Source of the DNA: Clostridia bacterium
GTDB lineage: Bacteria; Bacillota; Clostridia; Saccharofermentanales; Saccharofermentanaceae
DNA: 64,000 nucleotides
Direction of reading: 5' to 3'
Assembly: GCA_016287245.1 (NCBI GenBank)
Contig: JAEEWG010000001.1
Location: 271,761-335,760 of the forward strand
The notes under the pieces are model-generated. The model was given only the letters and a program-made list of their open reading frames with translations. It had not been told where the DNA came from and did not search any database. This document shows, in pieces, positions 55,717 to 64,000 of this stretch. Within the stretch, counting starts at the first letter, position 1. Every line of letters starts with the position of its first letter. A program made the position numbers and the translations under genes.

Positions 55717-58068
55717 TTACTCAAAATAATATCTAAGATGCCACGAATCTTCACGTACCGAAAGGAGAACACAGCCCTCCTGATCCGTACGGAAATACGG
55801 TATTTCATGCATATTCAGACGATCCAGGACCTCCTTTGACGGATGTCCATAATGATTATAACCCACACTTACGACCGCCGCACGATAATTTTTCTTCAAA
55901 AGGAAAGCCTCCGAAGTCGAGAAACGGCTTCCGTGATGCGCCACTTTCAGGACAGAGATCTCCGAAAAGCTTTTAAGGTCGATCAGATCTTCGATTTCCG
56001 CGGAGATATCACCCGTAAAAAGAATATTCGCTTCAAAAAGTTCCAGAAGGATCACCATCGAATCATCGTTTCCGCCATCTTTTGGTGCTTTAGGCCAGAT
56101 CACATGAAAGCTTAAGTCTTCATCTACCGTAAGAACCAAATCTCCTGAAAGGACAGAGACATCTTCCGGAAGCTCCGGATAAAGGAACAAAAGCTGCTGC
56201 ATCTCTTCACTATCGCCCCAGAAAGGCGCATAGAGCTGATCCACAAGTCCTTCTTTCCAAAGTTCAATGATGCCTCCAACATGATCGGAGTCAAGATGGG
56301 ACATGAAAGCCATATCGATCGAATCGATATTCAGATAGTCCATCACCCCTTCGATGATCTTCCCGCAGCCCTGATTTCCGCCATCTATGAGCATATTGAT
56401 CCCTTTGTGGGTAATAAGGGCGCAGTCACCCTGCCCCACATCAAGAAAGTATATGCAGCTTTCTTTTGACGTAAACATAAAAGTCTGAAGATTAAGACCG
56501 AAAAAAAGGATGCACGCGGAAGAAAAAGCCAGTTTTCTGCGAAATCCACAGGGAAGTAGAACAGAAAGGATCACAAATGAAAGAAAAACCGCAAATAACG
56601 GCATAGCGTGGTAGGAAAGGCGAAAAGCCGTCCGAAAAGATCCCAGACGGGCAAGAGCGGAAAGCAGGATCACAAGGCCCCGAATCGGGACAAACAGCAT
56701 CGCGTGCAGAAACGGAATGGGAATGAGCATACTGATCAGGGTCAAAACAAGGCCGAGACTGCATATCATCTGCGCCGGAAAACCGGAAAGGAGCACAGCA
56801 ATCAAAGAAAAGGCCGAAAGTGAATTACCCATAAATAGGAGGACCGGAAGCATACCGACCTGTGCACACAGGAAGCAGGAAATGGCTGATATCAGGTCTT
56901 CCGGGATCTTCCCAAAAGCCTTTCGAAGCTGTTCCTTCGCCCGTCTTTGAAAAACCATGATCGAAAATGTCGCACCAAAAGAGAGTAAAAGGCCCTGGGA
57001 GAACATGGAAAAAGGATCCAAAAGGATCAGTATCAGGGCACTTGCTGCACATGAAGAGACACGGTCGACACAACGGTCATCTAAAGAAAGGAAACTCCCA
57101 AGAAGAAAAGTCAGAATACTACGGGATGCGGAATTGGCCCATCCTGAGACAAATCCGAAGAGAACCAGCAGAAAAGACATAACCACAATCTGCTTCTTTC
57201 TGTTTTTTACAAACAAAGCACACAAAGTGCCGATCGTCGAAGAAAAATAGGCTACATGAGCTCCGGAAACCACAAGAAGGTGTGACAGATTACTCTTCCG
57301 GAACGATTCCTTCGTTTCCTTTTCCATATGCGAAGAGTCACCCACGACCATCGCCGAAAGGATCATGGCCGTCTCCTCTTCCGTTGATCTTAACCACATC
57401 CCGTAACATTTCTCCGAGATCATCGATCCAAGTCGGTATCCCCACCGCATCAGTGAATACTTTGCATGTGTCACCTTCCGGATATGCATACTTTCTACCG
57501 ATCTTACGCTCCCTTTCCGAAGGTAGTAATCCCGAATGGCCATGTCTCCCGGGTTTCCGCTGTTTTTTACCGGGACAAGTTCACATCTGATCGATAAAGT
57601 ATCGGAATACTCAAATAATTCTTCCGTCAGGAAAACAACCTTCTCCCCGCTTTCCAGCTCTAAAAGAATATTCTTATAGCCATCTGATAGGCCGTTAGCT
57701 GAGATCACTTTCGCCTTTCCCTCATACCACTCTTCCGAGGAAAATGAAAGAGAGCGATCCATATAAAGAGAAAATCCGACAAATGCCGATGCAAAGCCGA
57801 AAAAACCAAGAAGCAGGCAAGAAAGTTCAAGAGCCCTCCACTTCCCCTGCACCGAAATGCTACCGAAAAGGAAGCAAAGCGGGACAGCGGTCAGCATCCG
57901 GCTAAAGGAAGACCCGTAAAAAGCGAGATATCCGCCGAGAACTGTCATCAGAAGAAGGATAACAAAGGGTCTCAGCAGAATGATGTTAAAGATCCGTTCC
58001 AACCATTCCGTGAGTGAAAAGGCATCCTTTCTTCTCCTCAAAAATGTATTGGAAATCCCATAGACCAT
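55717..58068 (-). CDS. comEC: ComEC/Rec2 DNA-uptake membrane protein
   Basis: A ~783-residue protein with N-terminal helices, a competence domain (ATEEETAMILSAMVVGDSSHM, LSHLLVVSGAHVAYFSS, FVSGWANSASRSILTFLLGS), many membrane helices to ~530, and a C-terminal MBL domain (IYFLDVGQGDCALITHKG, MSHLDSDHVGGIIEL, ILFTGDISAEIE, KVAHHGSRFSTSEAF). All MBL metal motifs are intact. Start set at 58068; the frame continues to 58161, so the N-terminus is uncertain. No other competence gene is nearby. Confidence 0.92.
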   Translation of the reverse strand: MVYGISNTFLRRRKDAFSLTEWLERIFNIILLRPFVILLLMTVLGGYLAFYGSSFSRMLTAVPLCFLFGSISVQGKWRALELSCLLLGFFGFASAFVGFSLYMDRSLSFSSEEWYEGKAKVISANGLSDGYKNILLELESGEKVVFLTEELFEYSDTLSIRCELVPVKNSGNPGDMAIRDYYLRKGSVRSVESMHIRKVTHAKYSLMRWGYRLGSMISEKCYGMWLRSTEEETAMILSAMVVGDSSHMEKETKESFRKSNLSHLLVVSGAHVAYFSSTIGTLCALFVKNRKKQIVVMSFLLVLFGFVSGWANSASRSILTFLLGSFLSLDDRCVDRVSSCAASALILILLDPFSMFSQGLLLSFGATFSIMVFQRRAKEQLRKAFGKIPEDLISAISCFLCAQVGMLPVLLFMGNSLSAFSLIAVLLSGFPAQMICSLGLVLTLISMLIPIPFLHAMLFVPIRGLVILLSALARLGSFRTAFRLSYHAMPLFAVFLSFVILSVLLPCGFRRKLAFSSACILFFGLNLQTFMFTSKESCIYFLDVGQGDCALITHKGINMLIDGGNQGCGKIIEGVMDYLNIDSIDMAFMSHLDSDHVGGIIELWKEGLVDQLYAPFWGDSEEMQQLLFLYPELPEDVSVLSGDLVLTVDEDLSFHVIWPKAPKDGGNDDSMVILLELFEANILFTGDISAEIEDLIDLKSFSEISVLKVAHHGSRFSTSEAFLLKKNYRAAVVSVGYNHYGHPSKEVLDRLNMHEIPYFRTDQEGCVLLSVREDSWHLRYYFE

Positions 58069-58203
58069 ACTGCCGCTACCCTTAAAAAAAATTGGTAGCC
58101 CTATTGTAGCCGGATCTTTTCGGAAAGGATCACGGAAAAACCGACAAAAAGGACGAATCATCGGCCGTTTGTCGAAAAAACAAAGAAAAGTATCGGGAAT
58201 CGT

Positions 58204-58809
58204 TTACTCTGTCAGCTGATCCTGTAAAAACTCCTCGATACCGGCTCTAAGATCATCAAGCCCGATCTTCTTATCGGCAGATACCGCATAGATATGGGCA
58301 TCTTCATGGAAATCAAGGACCTTACTGAACTGCTGGATCTGCCGGTTGATCTGCGCACGAGAGAGCTTATCGCACTTGGTGAAAACAACAAAGTACGGAA
58401 TATTCGACTGATTCATGAAGTCGAGCATCTTAATATCGTCTGCGGACGGGTTATGACGGATGTCCATAAGGTGCAGTACCAGCGAGAATTTCCTTCCCGA
58501 GACAAAGTACTGGTCACAGAGCTTATTGAACTTCTCTTTTACGTCTTTCGGAGCTTTCGCATAGCCATAGCCCGGAAGGTCGGCAAAATAGAGCTTATCG
58601 TCAACATTAAAGTAGATGACCAGACGGGTCTTGCCTGGGGTGGCACTGACACGGGCCAGTTTCCGGTTATCTGCGAGAGCATTGATCAGGGAAGACTTAC
58701 CGACATTGGACTTGCCGGAAAAGACGATCTCCGGGCGGTCCGAAGGCGGACAGGCCTTGATATCAGAGGCTACGCCCCAGAATGTGGTCTTACGGAATTG
58801 GATGCTCAT
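58204..58809 (-). CDS. engB: Ribosome biogenesis GTPase YsxC/EngB
   Basis: A 201-residue GTPase for 50S assembly: GKSNVGKSSLINAL (G1), DLPGYGYAKAPKDVKEKF (G3), FTKCDKLS (G4), and AVSADKKIG (G5). It is a lone minus-strand gene or distal to nothing visible; the divergent region to the PRPP genes is 212 bases. Confidence 0.95.
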   Translation of the reverse strand: MSIQFRKTTFWGVASDIKACPPSDRPEIVFSGKSNVGKSSLINALADNRKLARVSATPGKTRLVIYFNVDDKLYFADLPGYGYAKAPKDVKEKFNKLCDQYFVSGRKFSLVLHLMDIRHNPSADDIKMLDFMNQSNIPYFVVFTKCDKLSRAQINRQIQQFSKVLDFHEDAHIYAVSADKKIGLDDLRAGIEEFLQDQLTE

Positions 58810-59021
58810 GTCTTCCCTCCAGCGGATTTTTTACCATGATACCACATGTTTTGTCCGCACAAAAAGCAGACCGGATTTCACAAATGTTTTTTATATGCAT
58901 TTTAACGATAAGCACAAATAAAAATCAAAATAATTCGCAAAAGTTTACAGTACCAAAAAAATGGTAATAGCGTTATACTAAATCTGTGGCTTGAAGCTAT
59001 AACGTTCTACGGAGGGGTGCT

Positions 59022-60263
59022 ATGCCGGAAAACATGTCTTCAGTGAATCCCGAAACGAATGCGGATTCCACTGATTCTAAAGACTATCGAGGCTATTTAC
59101 TTGAGCCATTCGGCCCGATCGGGATCATTTCGCATACCTCAAATGAGGCTTTTGTAAGGCAGGTCAACGACCTTCTTTACGAGAAAAGACTTAAGAGACA
59201 GCAGGAAAACTATAGTCCTTATGTAAACAGCACAGGCTATTTACGTAGGGATTTTACTATTTCGGCGACCATCACCCGTTTTGAGACCGGTGAAGGTAAA
59301 GTTACGCTGAACCAGACAGTCCGCGGCCATGACATCTTCATTATTTCCGATGTCCTTTCTCACGAAGAGACCTTTACTCTTTCCGGCGTGCCGCATTATA
59401 TGAGCCCGGACGACCACTTCCGCGATCTTCTCCGTATCATCATGGCAGTCAGCGGAAAGGCCCGCCGTATCAATGTCATCATGCCCTTCCTTTACGAAGG
59501 ACGCCAGGATCACAGCATTTCCCGCGAGTCTTTAGACTGTGCGCAGATGCTGAAGGATCTTTATAATCTCGGTGTCGCTAACCTGATCATTTTCGATCCG
59601 CATGATGCACGTATCGTCAATGCGGTACCGCTCATGGGCATCGAGATCCCGACTTCTGCCTATAAGATCATCAGCACCCTGATCTCCAAGAATCCGGGTC
59701 TTCACATCGATAAAGACAACCTCATGATCATCTCTCCGGATGAGATGGCTGTTTCCCGTGCGATCTTCTACGCTTCAATGCTGGAAGTTCCGCTGGGACT
59801 GTTCTATCGAGACCGCGACTACACAGTGGTCGACGAAGAAGGAAACCACCCCATCAAAGAATTCCGCTTCTTAGGTGATGATCCCCGAGACAAAGATGTC
59901 CTCATCGTAGATGACATGATCAACTCCGGTAAGACCATGCTCCGTACTGCGCAGTTCCTGCACGATAAAGGAGCCAGAAAGATCTTCTGTGCTGCACCTT
60001 TCGGACTTTTCACCGAAGGTCTTGAGCCGTTTAACGAGGCCAAAGATAAGAAGATCATCGATCAGGTCTACTGCACGAACCTCACTTATCGTCCAAAGGA
60101 GCTTTTCAATACGAAATGGTATGTGGATGTAAACATGACGCCATATGTGGCACGTCTCATCGATGCCATTAATGTTGATGAATCTATTGGCCATCTGATC
60201 ACTCCGATCGAGAAATTCAATTCTCTTCTCGGTCAGATACGTATAGAAGAAGTTATGGGTTAA
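59022..60263 (+). CDS. PRPP synthetase-like protein, divergent paralogue 1
   Basis: A 413-residue member of the ribose-phosphate pyrophosphokinase family, ~95 residues longer than the ~315-residue standard enzyme through an N-terminal extension. Seen: GEGKVTLNQTVRGHDIFII, MSPDDHFRDLL, ARRINVIMPFLYEGRQDHSI, FDPHDARIVNAV, SPDEMAVSRA and VLIVDDMINSGKTM. The flexible-loop KRR of working enzymes reads R263-D-R, and the SPDxGG loop has lost both glycines. So catalysis is doubtful, and it could be a partner of paralogue 2, encoded 27 bases downstream. Ribosome site is GGAGGGG. Confidence 0.85.
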   Translation: MPENMSSVNPETNADSTDSKDYRGYLLEPFGPIGIISHTSNEAFVRQVNDLLYEKRLKRQQENYSPYVNSTGYLRRDFTISATITRFETGEGKVTLNQTVRGHDIFIISDVLSHEETFTLSGVPHYMSPDDHFRDLLRIIMAVSGKARRINVIMPFLYEGRQDHSISRESLDCAQMLKDLYNLGVANLIIFDPHDARIVNAVPLMGIEIPTSAYKIISTLISKNPGLHIDKDNLMIISPDEMAVSRAIFYASMLEVPLGLFYRDRDYTVVDEEGNHPIKEFRFLGDDPRDKDVLIVDDMINSGKTMLRTAQFLHDKGARKIFCAAPFGLFTEGLEPFNEAKDKKIIDQVYCTNLTYRPKELFNTKWYVDVNMTPYVARLIDAINVDESIGHLITPIEKFNSLLGQIRIEEVMG

Positions 60264-60290
60264 CTTAAGAAAGAAAAGGAAAGAAAGACT

Positions 60291-61520
60291 ATGACACCGA
60301 TTTTACAAGGCTCAGAAGAAAGTTCTTACTCCCGCTATAACCAGTACGGCGCCAACCCGATGGCACCGGTTGGTCCGATCGCTCTTGTACCACTTAAGGG
60401 CAGCGTGGAGTTCACAGACAAAGTCAACTGGTACTTAAGCACAAGAAGATCTGAATACCAGGAGCAGGAATTCGTCAGTAAATATCCGGGCTTCTACCGT
60501 ACAGATTATCGCATCAAGGTGGAAAACACCCGTTTCTCTTCCGGCGAAGGTAAAGCCGTGATCCAGAGCTCGGTGCGTGGTCATGATCTTTTCATTATCA
60601 GCGACGTGACCAATTTCTCCTGCACCTACAAGATGTTCGGTCAGGAAAACCACATGAGTCCGGACGATCATTATCAGGACTTAAAGCGTGTCATCCTGGC
60701 ATGCTCCGGTAAAGCCCGCCGTATCAATGTCATCATGCCGTTCCTCTACGAAGGACGTCAGCACAAGAGAAACTCCCGTGAGTCTCTGGACTGCGCGTTT
60801 GCCCTCGAAGAGATCTACGGACTGGGCGTAGAGAACATCATCACCTTCGATGCTCACGACGAGCGCGTTGCCAACGCGATCCCGACATCCGGCTTTGAAA
60901 GTCTTTCCGCTACATATCAGATCATCAAAGAGATGTACCGTTCCATTCCGGACCTGCACTTTACCGAAGACCGTTTCATGGTCATCTCCCCGGATGAAGG
61001 CGGTATCTCCCGAGCTATGTATTTCGCATCTATCCTCGGCGTTCCGCTGGGTACATTCTATAAGAGAAGAGACTACACCAGAGTCGTTAACGGCAAGAAC
61101 CCGATCATCGCCCATGAGTTCCTCGGCGAATCCGTCGAAGGTCTGGATATCCTGATCGTCGACGACATGATCTCTTCCGGTGACTCCATGCTCGATATCG
61201 CACGCGAGATGAAGAAGCGCGGTGCCAGAAACATCTACTGTGCAGTTACTTTCGGTCTCTTCACCGAAGGCATCGACAAATTCAACCAGGCGTACGAAGA
61301 AGGTCTGATCTCGAAAGTATTCTCTACAAACCTTATCTACAGAAGACCTGAACTTCTTGCCGCACCGTGGTTTGCTGATGTCAACATGAGTAAGTTCGTC
61401 GCTCTTCTTATCGATGCGATCAACCACGACTCTTCGCTTTCGAACCTGATCAAGCCGACTGAAAAGATCAGAAAGCTCCTGGCAAGCAAGGGCGATCTGA
61501 AGGATATGAACAACGTCTGA
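60291..61520 (+). CDS. prs: PRPP synthetase, divergent paralogue 2
   Basis: A 409-residue ribose-phosphate pyrophosphokinase making PRPP from ribose 5-phosphate and ATP. It keeps K258-R-R in the flexible loop (FYKRRDYT), SPDEGGISRA and FDAHDERVANA, but its ATP motif reads GRQHKR instead of RQDR and the PRPP loop reads DDMISSGDSM. The N-terminal extension is shared with paralogue 1. Together the two copies retain complementary motif sets. PRPP feeds nucleotide, His/Trp and NAD synthesis, including the local pncB. Confidence 0.87.
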   Translation: MTPILQGSEESSYSRYNQYGANPMAPVGPIALVPLKGSVEFTDKVNWYLSTRRSEYQEQEFVSKYPGFYRTDYRIKVENTRFSSGEGKAVIQSSVRGHDLFIISDVTNFSCTYKMFGQENHMSPDDHYQDLKRVILACSGKARRINVIMPFLYEGRQHKRNSRESLDCAFALEEIYGLGVENIITFDAHDERVANAIPTSGFESLSATYQIIKEMYRSIPDLHFTEDRFMVISPDEGGISRAMYFASILGVPLGTFYKRRDYTRVVNGKNPIIAHEFLGESVEGLDILIVDDMISSGDSMLDIAREMKKRGARNIYCAVTFGLFTEGIDKFNQAYEEGLISKVFSTNLIYRRPELLAAPWFADVNMSKFVALLIDAINHDSSLSNLIKPTEKIRKLLASKGDLKDMNNV

Positions 61521-61529
61521 TAAGTAAGC

Positions 61530-61895
61530 ATGGCCCAGAAGAAGACGACATCTAATTCCAAGAGTACTTCTACCCGTTCATCCGGATCTTCGAAGAAGAC
61601 CACGGCTTCTACCCGCGCGTCTTCCAAAAACCTTCCGCCGGAGCCGGAAAAGGATCCGATCCTTTCCGTCATCTGGTCGTATTCCTGGGGAAAGGTCCTC
61701 TATCTCATCGTCGGGATCCTGCTTCTTGTCGGCATCGATCTTCTTTTCTCCATGGATAACTACGACCGTTTCTTCATCATCCTCGGCATTGAGATCATCG
61801 CGTCCATGCTCGTCGGATGGCTGGTGTATTTCCTCCTCGACCGTAAAAAGCAGCGCGAAGCTGTTTTCGGTTCCGATCCTTCAGAAGAGGTCTGA
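61530..61895 (+). CDS. Small two-helix membrane protein
   Basis: A 121-residue protein with a ~40-residue Ser/Thr/Lys-rich N-tail and two membrane helices (VLYLIVGILLLVGIDLLF and FFIILGIEIIASMLVGWLVYFLL). It lies 9 bases after paralogue 2 and 5 before rqcH, so it is co-expressed with both. No family recognised. Confidence 0.75.
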   Translation: MAQKKTTSNSKSTSTRSSGSSKKTTASTRASSKNLPPEPEKDPILSVIWSYSWGKVLYLIVGILLLVGIDLLFSMDNYDRFFIILGIEIIASMLVGWLVYFLLDRKKQREAVFGSDPSEEV

Positions 61896-61900
61896 TATCT

Positions 61901-63811
61901 ATGCCTCTGGACGGAATCTCCACACATCTTCTGGCACACGAACTCAATAATGAGCTTTCGGGAACAAGGATAGACAAGATCTACCAGCCTTCCCGTTTTG
62001 AAGTCTATTTCACGCTTCGCACGAAATCCGGAAACAGCAAGCTTCTTCTTTGCTGTGATCCGCAAAGTCCACGTGTCCAGCTGACTTCTTCCATGCGTGA
62101 AAACCCGCAGATGCCGCCGAACTTTTGCATGCTGCTTCGAAAGTATCTTCAGGGTGCGCATATTTTAAGCGTCGAATGCCCGAAATATGAGCGAATCATC
62201 ACCATCACCGTCGCTGTCACAGACGAACTTCACGATACTTCGAACAAGCGCCTCGTCATCGAGATGATGGGCCGCTACAGTAATATCATCTTCCTGAACG
62301 AAGAAGACCGCATCATCGATTCTCTCGTCCATGTAGATAACAGTACGAGCCGGGTCCGTGAGATCATGCCTGCCCGTATCTACGAAGCACCGCCGTCTCA
62401 GGGCAAGACCCCGCCGGATGAGGCGCTGAATATGGTAAACCGAGGGGATCTTCCGATCCGTCCTGAATCCATGCAGCGGCCGGTCTCAAAAGCCATCCTG
62501 GACTCGATCCTCGGCTTTTCCCCGCTTCTTTCTGACGATATCTGCTTTCAGGCGAAGATCGATCCGAGAAAAGGAATCTCTTCTCTTACTGCCGAGGAGT
62601 CTTCCGCCCTTCTTACCGTCTGCAGGAAAGTATTAACGGATATCTGTGAATATAAGTCCAGCCCGACGGTCTTCTATATCGACGGCGAGCCGAAAGACTG
62701 GCATGCCTTAAAACTCCTGGATGCCGGCATAGGCAGATCTGTCTCCACCATCTCCGAAGCAATGGATCAGGTAGAGATCTATAAAGACCTTCGTATGCGC
62801 TTTGAAGGAAGACGCAGGAATCTTCGTTCGATCCTCACAGCAGCCTGTAATCACGCATCGAAGAAGCTCTCGATACATGAAGAAGACATCCGCGACACAG
62901 AAAATGCGGAAGAACTTAAGACCAAAGGCGAACTGGTACTCGCTTATCAGTATCTCGTAAAGCCTGAAGATTCCTTCATGACGATCCCAGATTATCCGGA
63001 TTTCGGTCAGGAAACGACGATTGCTCTGGAACCCGGCATGACGCCTTCCGAGCAGGGGCAGCTCTACTTAAAGCGCTATCGGAAAGCAATGAGCCGCAGA
63101 GAATCGGCACTTCGTTTCCTGGAATCAGAAAAGGACGAGGTCTCTTATTTAAATTCTCTCCTTCAGGCCGTAGATGCCGCCACGGAGCCAGACGATCTTT
63201 CCGCCATCGATTATGAGATCAAGACATCTCTGTCTTCGGAAAAAGAGGAAAAATCCAAAGGAAAAGAGAGCAATCAGGTCTATCACCCCGGAAGATCAAA
63301 ATCCGGAAAAGCCTCTTCCCGTGCCCTCCGTCAGGCCGCGAAGATGGCATCAAGCAGAAAGAATAAGAATGTCGCTTCGAAAAAGAACGAAGACCCGTCA
63401 TCTCCCAGAAAGTATTTCGTTGACGGTGGTCTGGAAGTTCTTTCCGGAAGGAACAATATTCAAAACGACAATCTGACATTCCATGTTGCCGAAAAGACGG
63501 ATATGTGGTTTCATGCCAAGAAACTGCCGGGAACGCACGTTATTCTGAGAACAAATGGAAAAACGCCCTCGGACAAGGCCATCGTACAGGCTGCAGAGAT
63601 CGCTGCCTACTATTCCAAAAGCAACAAGGCCTTTTCGAAGGGAGCATCCGAATCGAAAACAGAGATCGATATCCGTGTAGAGATCGACTACTGCCCGGTA
63701 AGCCATGTCAAAAAGATCGCAAAAGCGAAACCCGGTATGGTGATCTACGAGGAATATAGTACTCTTCTAGTCAGCGCGAAGCTTCCCAGTTCTCTGGAAA
63801 ACCGGAAATGA
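61901..63811 (+). CDS. rqcH: RqcH (NFACT) ribosome quality control factor
   Basis: A 636-residue NEMF-family protein that binds stalled 50S-nascent chain complexes and directs Ala tailing. NFACT-N begins MPLDGISTHLLAHELNNELS, with IDKIYQPSRFEVYFTLR, and MGRYSNIIFLNE; a coiled-coil middle (~270-430) and a basic linker (~455-505) follow. NFACT-R closes with DMWFHAKKLPGTHVIL and VHVK-like VSHVKKIAKAKPGMVIYEEYST. Often annotated as fibronectin-binding. Its last 41 bases overlap queH on the other strand. Confidence 0.94.
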   Translation: MPLDGISTHLLAHELNNELSGTRIDKIYQPSRFEVYFTLRTKSGNSKLLLCCDPQSPRVQLTSSMRENPQMPPNFCMLLRKYLQGAHILSVECPKYERIITITVAVTDELHDTSNKRLVIEMMGRYSNIIFLNEEDRIIDSLVHVDNSTSRVREIMPARIYEAPPSQGKTPPDEALNMVNRGDLPIRPESMQRPVSKAILDSILGFSPLLSDDICFQAKIDPRKGISSLTAEESSALLTVCRKVLTDICEYKSSPTVFYIDGEPKDWHALKLLDAGIGRSVSTISEAMDQVEIYKDLRMRFEGRRRNLRSILTAACNHASKKLSIHEEDIRDTENAEELKTKGELVLAYQYLVKPEDSFMTIPDYPDFGQETTIALEPGMTPSEQGQLYLKRYRKAMSRRESALRFLESEKDEVSYLNSLLQAVDAATEPDDLSAIDYEIKTSLSSEKEEKSKGKESNQVYHPGRSKSGKASSRALRQAAKMASSRKNKNVASKKNEDPSSPRKYFVDGGLEVLSGRNNIQNDNLTFHVAEKTDMWFHAKKLPGTHVILRTNGKTPSDKAIVQAAEIAAYYSKSNKAFSKGASESKTEIDIRVEIDYCPVSHVKKIAKAKPGMVIYEEYSTLLVSAKLPSSLENRK

Positions 63812-64000
63812 TCTTCTCTTTAAACTCTGAATCATCTAAAGAATAGATACATCCGCAGTACTTCTGACGGTAAAGGCCATGTTCTCTGGCCATATTCTGT
63901 CCTTCGCGGAAATGCGGTCTCCAGTCATAGTAGGAAAACCGGATATCATATTTCTTCGCGCATTCATTTGCGATCCTGGCGATCGTATCATGTTGCTGAT
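63771..64000 (-). CDS. queH: Epoxyqueuosine reductase QueH, C-terminal part (cut by window edge)
   Basis: The last ~76 residues read ARIANECAKKYDIRFSYYDW, then RPHFREGQNMAREHGLYRQ, then KYCGCIYS, the QueH signature with its CGC pair. QueH reduces epoxyqueuosine to queuosine in the wobble base of tRNA. The stop codon is at 63771-63773, inside the rqcH coding region on the opposite strand (41-base tail-to-tail overlap). N-terminus lies beyond base 64000. Confidence 0.9.
   Translation of the reverse strand, partial: QQHDTIARIANECAKKYDIRFSYYDWRPHFREGQNMAREHGLYRQKYCGCIYSLDDSEFKEKIISGFPENWEASR

Noticed and set aside
1..64000. CRISPR arrays, insertion sequences, prophage or rRNA genes
   Set aside because: I saw no regularly spaced repeats, transposase or integrase motifs, phage structural genes or rRNA signature sequence in the window.

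Overview
The window reads as chromosomal DNA of an anaerobic member of the Clostridia (Bacillota). Evidence for this is the conserved rny-ymdB-lspA-rluD-phoH-pgpH-ybeY-era-recO block, a meso-diaminopimelate dehydrogenase, mreCD beside a class B penicillin-binding protein, RqcH, YerC next to secA, Shine-Dalgarno sites of the GGAGG type, and moderate GC content. I cannot name the genus; an Oscillospiraceae/Saccharofermentans-like plant-fibre fermenter is a guess. No rRNA, CRISPR array, insertion sequence or prophage gene was seen. The left edge cuts the N-terminus of a membrane sensor (minus strand) and the right edge cuts queH (minus strand).

Layout. 0.4-10.2 kb is a pentose-polymer locus: a minus-strand operon (GH51 arabinofuranosidase, a small Cys-rich DUF6171-like protein, an FGGY kinase, ribulose-phosphate epimerase, a fucose/arabinose-type isomerase) diverges from an ArsR-type regulator and a large carboxylesterase-GH43-CBM fusion, with candidate operators between. 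10.3-14.5 kb holds a small helical protein, tRNA-Leu, ddh and a nuclease-DinG helicase. 14.5-23.8 kb is the housekeeping block, with YbeY and Era fused in one chain. 23.8-27.0 kb has a flavin reductase, an acetyltransferase-MGMT fusion and a solute-binding lipoprotein. 27.1-34.1 kb has tRNA-Thr and then the most unusual unit of the window.

That unit is a compact plus-strand operon: a TM1266-like ACT-type protein, a FecCD permease, an ABC ATPase carrying a second TM1266-like domain as a C-terminal fusion, a NifH-like reductase, two nitrogenase-component-1-like proteins and a substrate-binding lipoprotein. Nearly every gene overlaps or touches the next. It lacks the nif cofactor genes and most P-cluster cysteines, so it is unlikely to fix nitrogen. 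My reading is an uncharacterised nitrogenase-like reductase wired to uptake of a metal chelate or tetrapyrrole-type substrate.

34.1-42.9 kb carries nicotinate/nicotinamide salvage (pncA, pncB), tRNA-Arg, and an operon ending in three genes that could recycle S-adenosylhomocysteine through deamination (purine nucleoside phosphorylase, SAH hydrolase, SAH deaminase-like amidohydrolase) behind secA and yerC. 43.0-45.7 kb has an orphan TadE/TadG-like group. 45.8-58.8 kb holds methylglyoxal-related enzymes, PBP2-mreD-mreC, a DUF5688 protein, radC, a SEC-C protein, icd, holA, comEC and engB. 59.0-63.8 kb has two divergent tandem PRPP synthetases, a small membrane protein and rqcH, whose 3' end overlaps queH tail to tail.

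No gene-free stretch exceeds about 300 bases. The largest gaps (6011-6266, 58810-59021, 282-420, 27209-27359, 11857-12015) hold promoters, operators or terminators described below, except 58810-59021, where I see only an AT-rich leader and a GGAGGGG ribosome site before the first PRPP synthetase.
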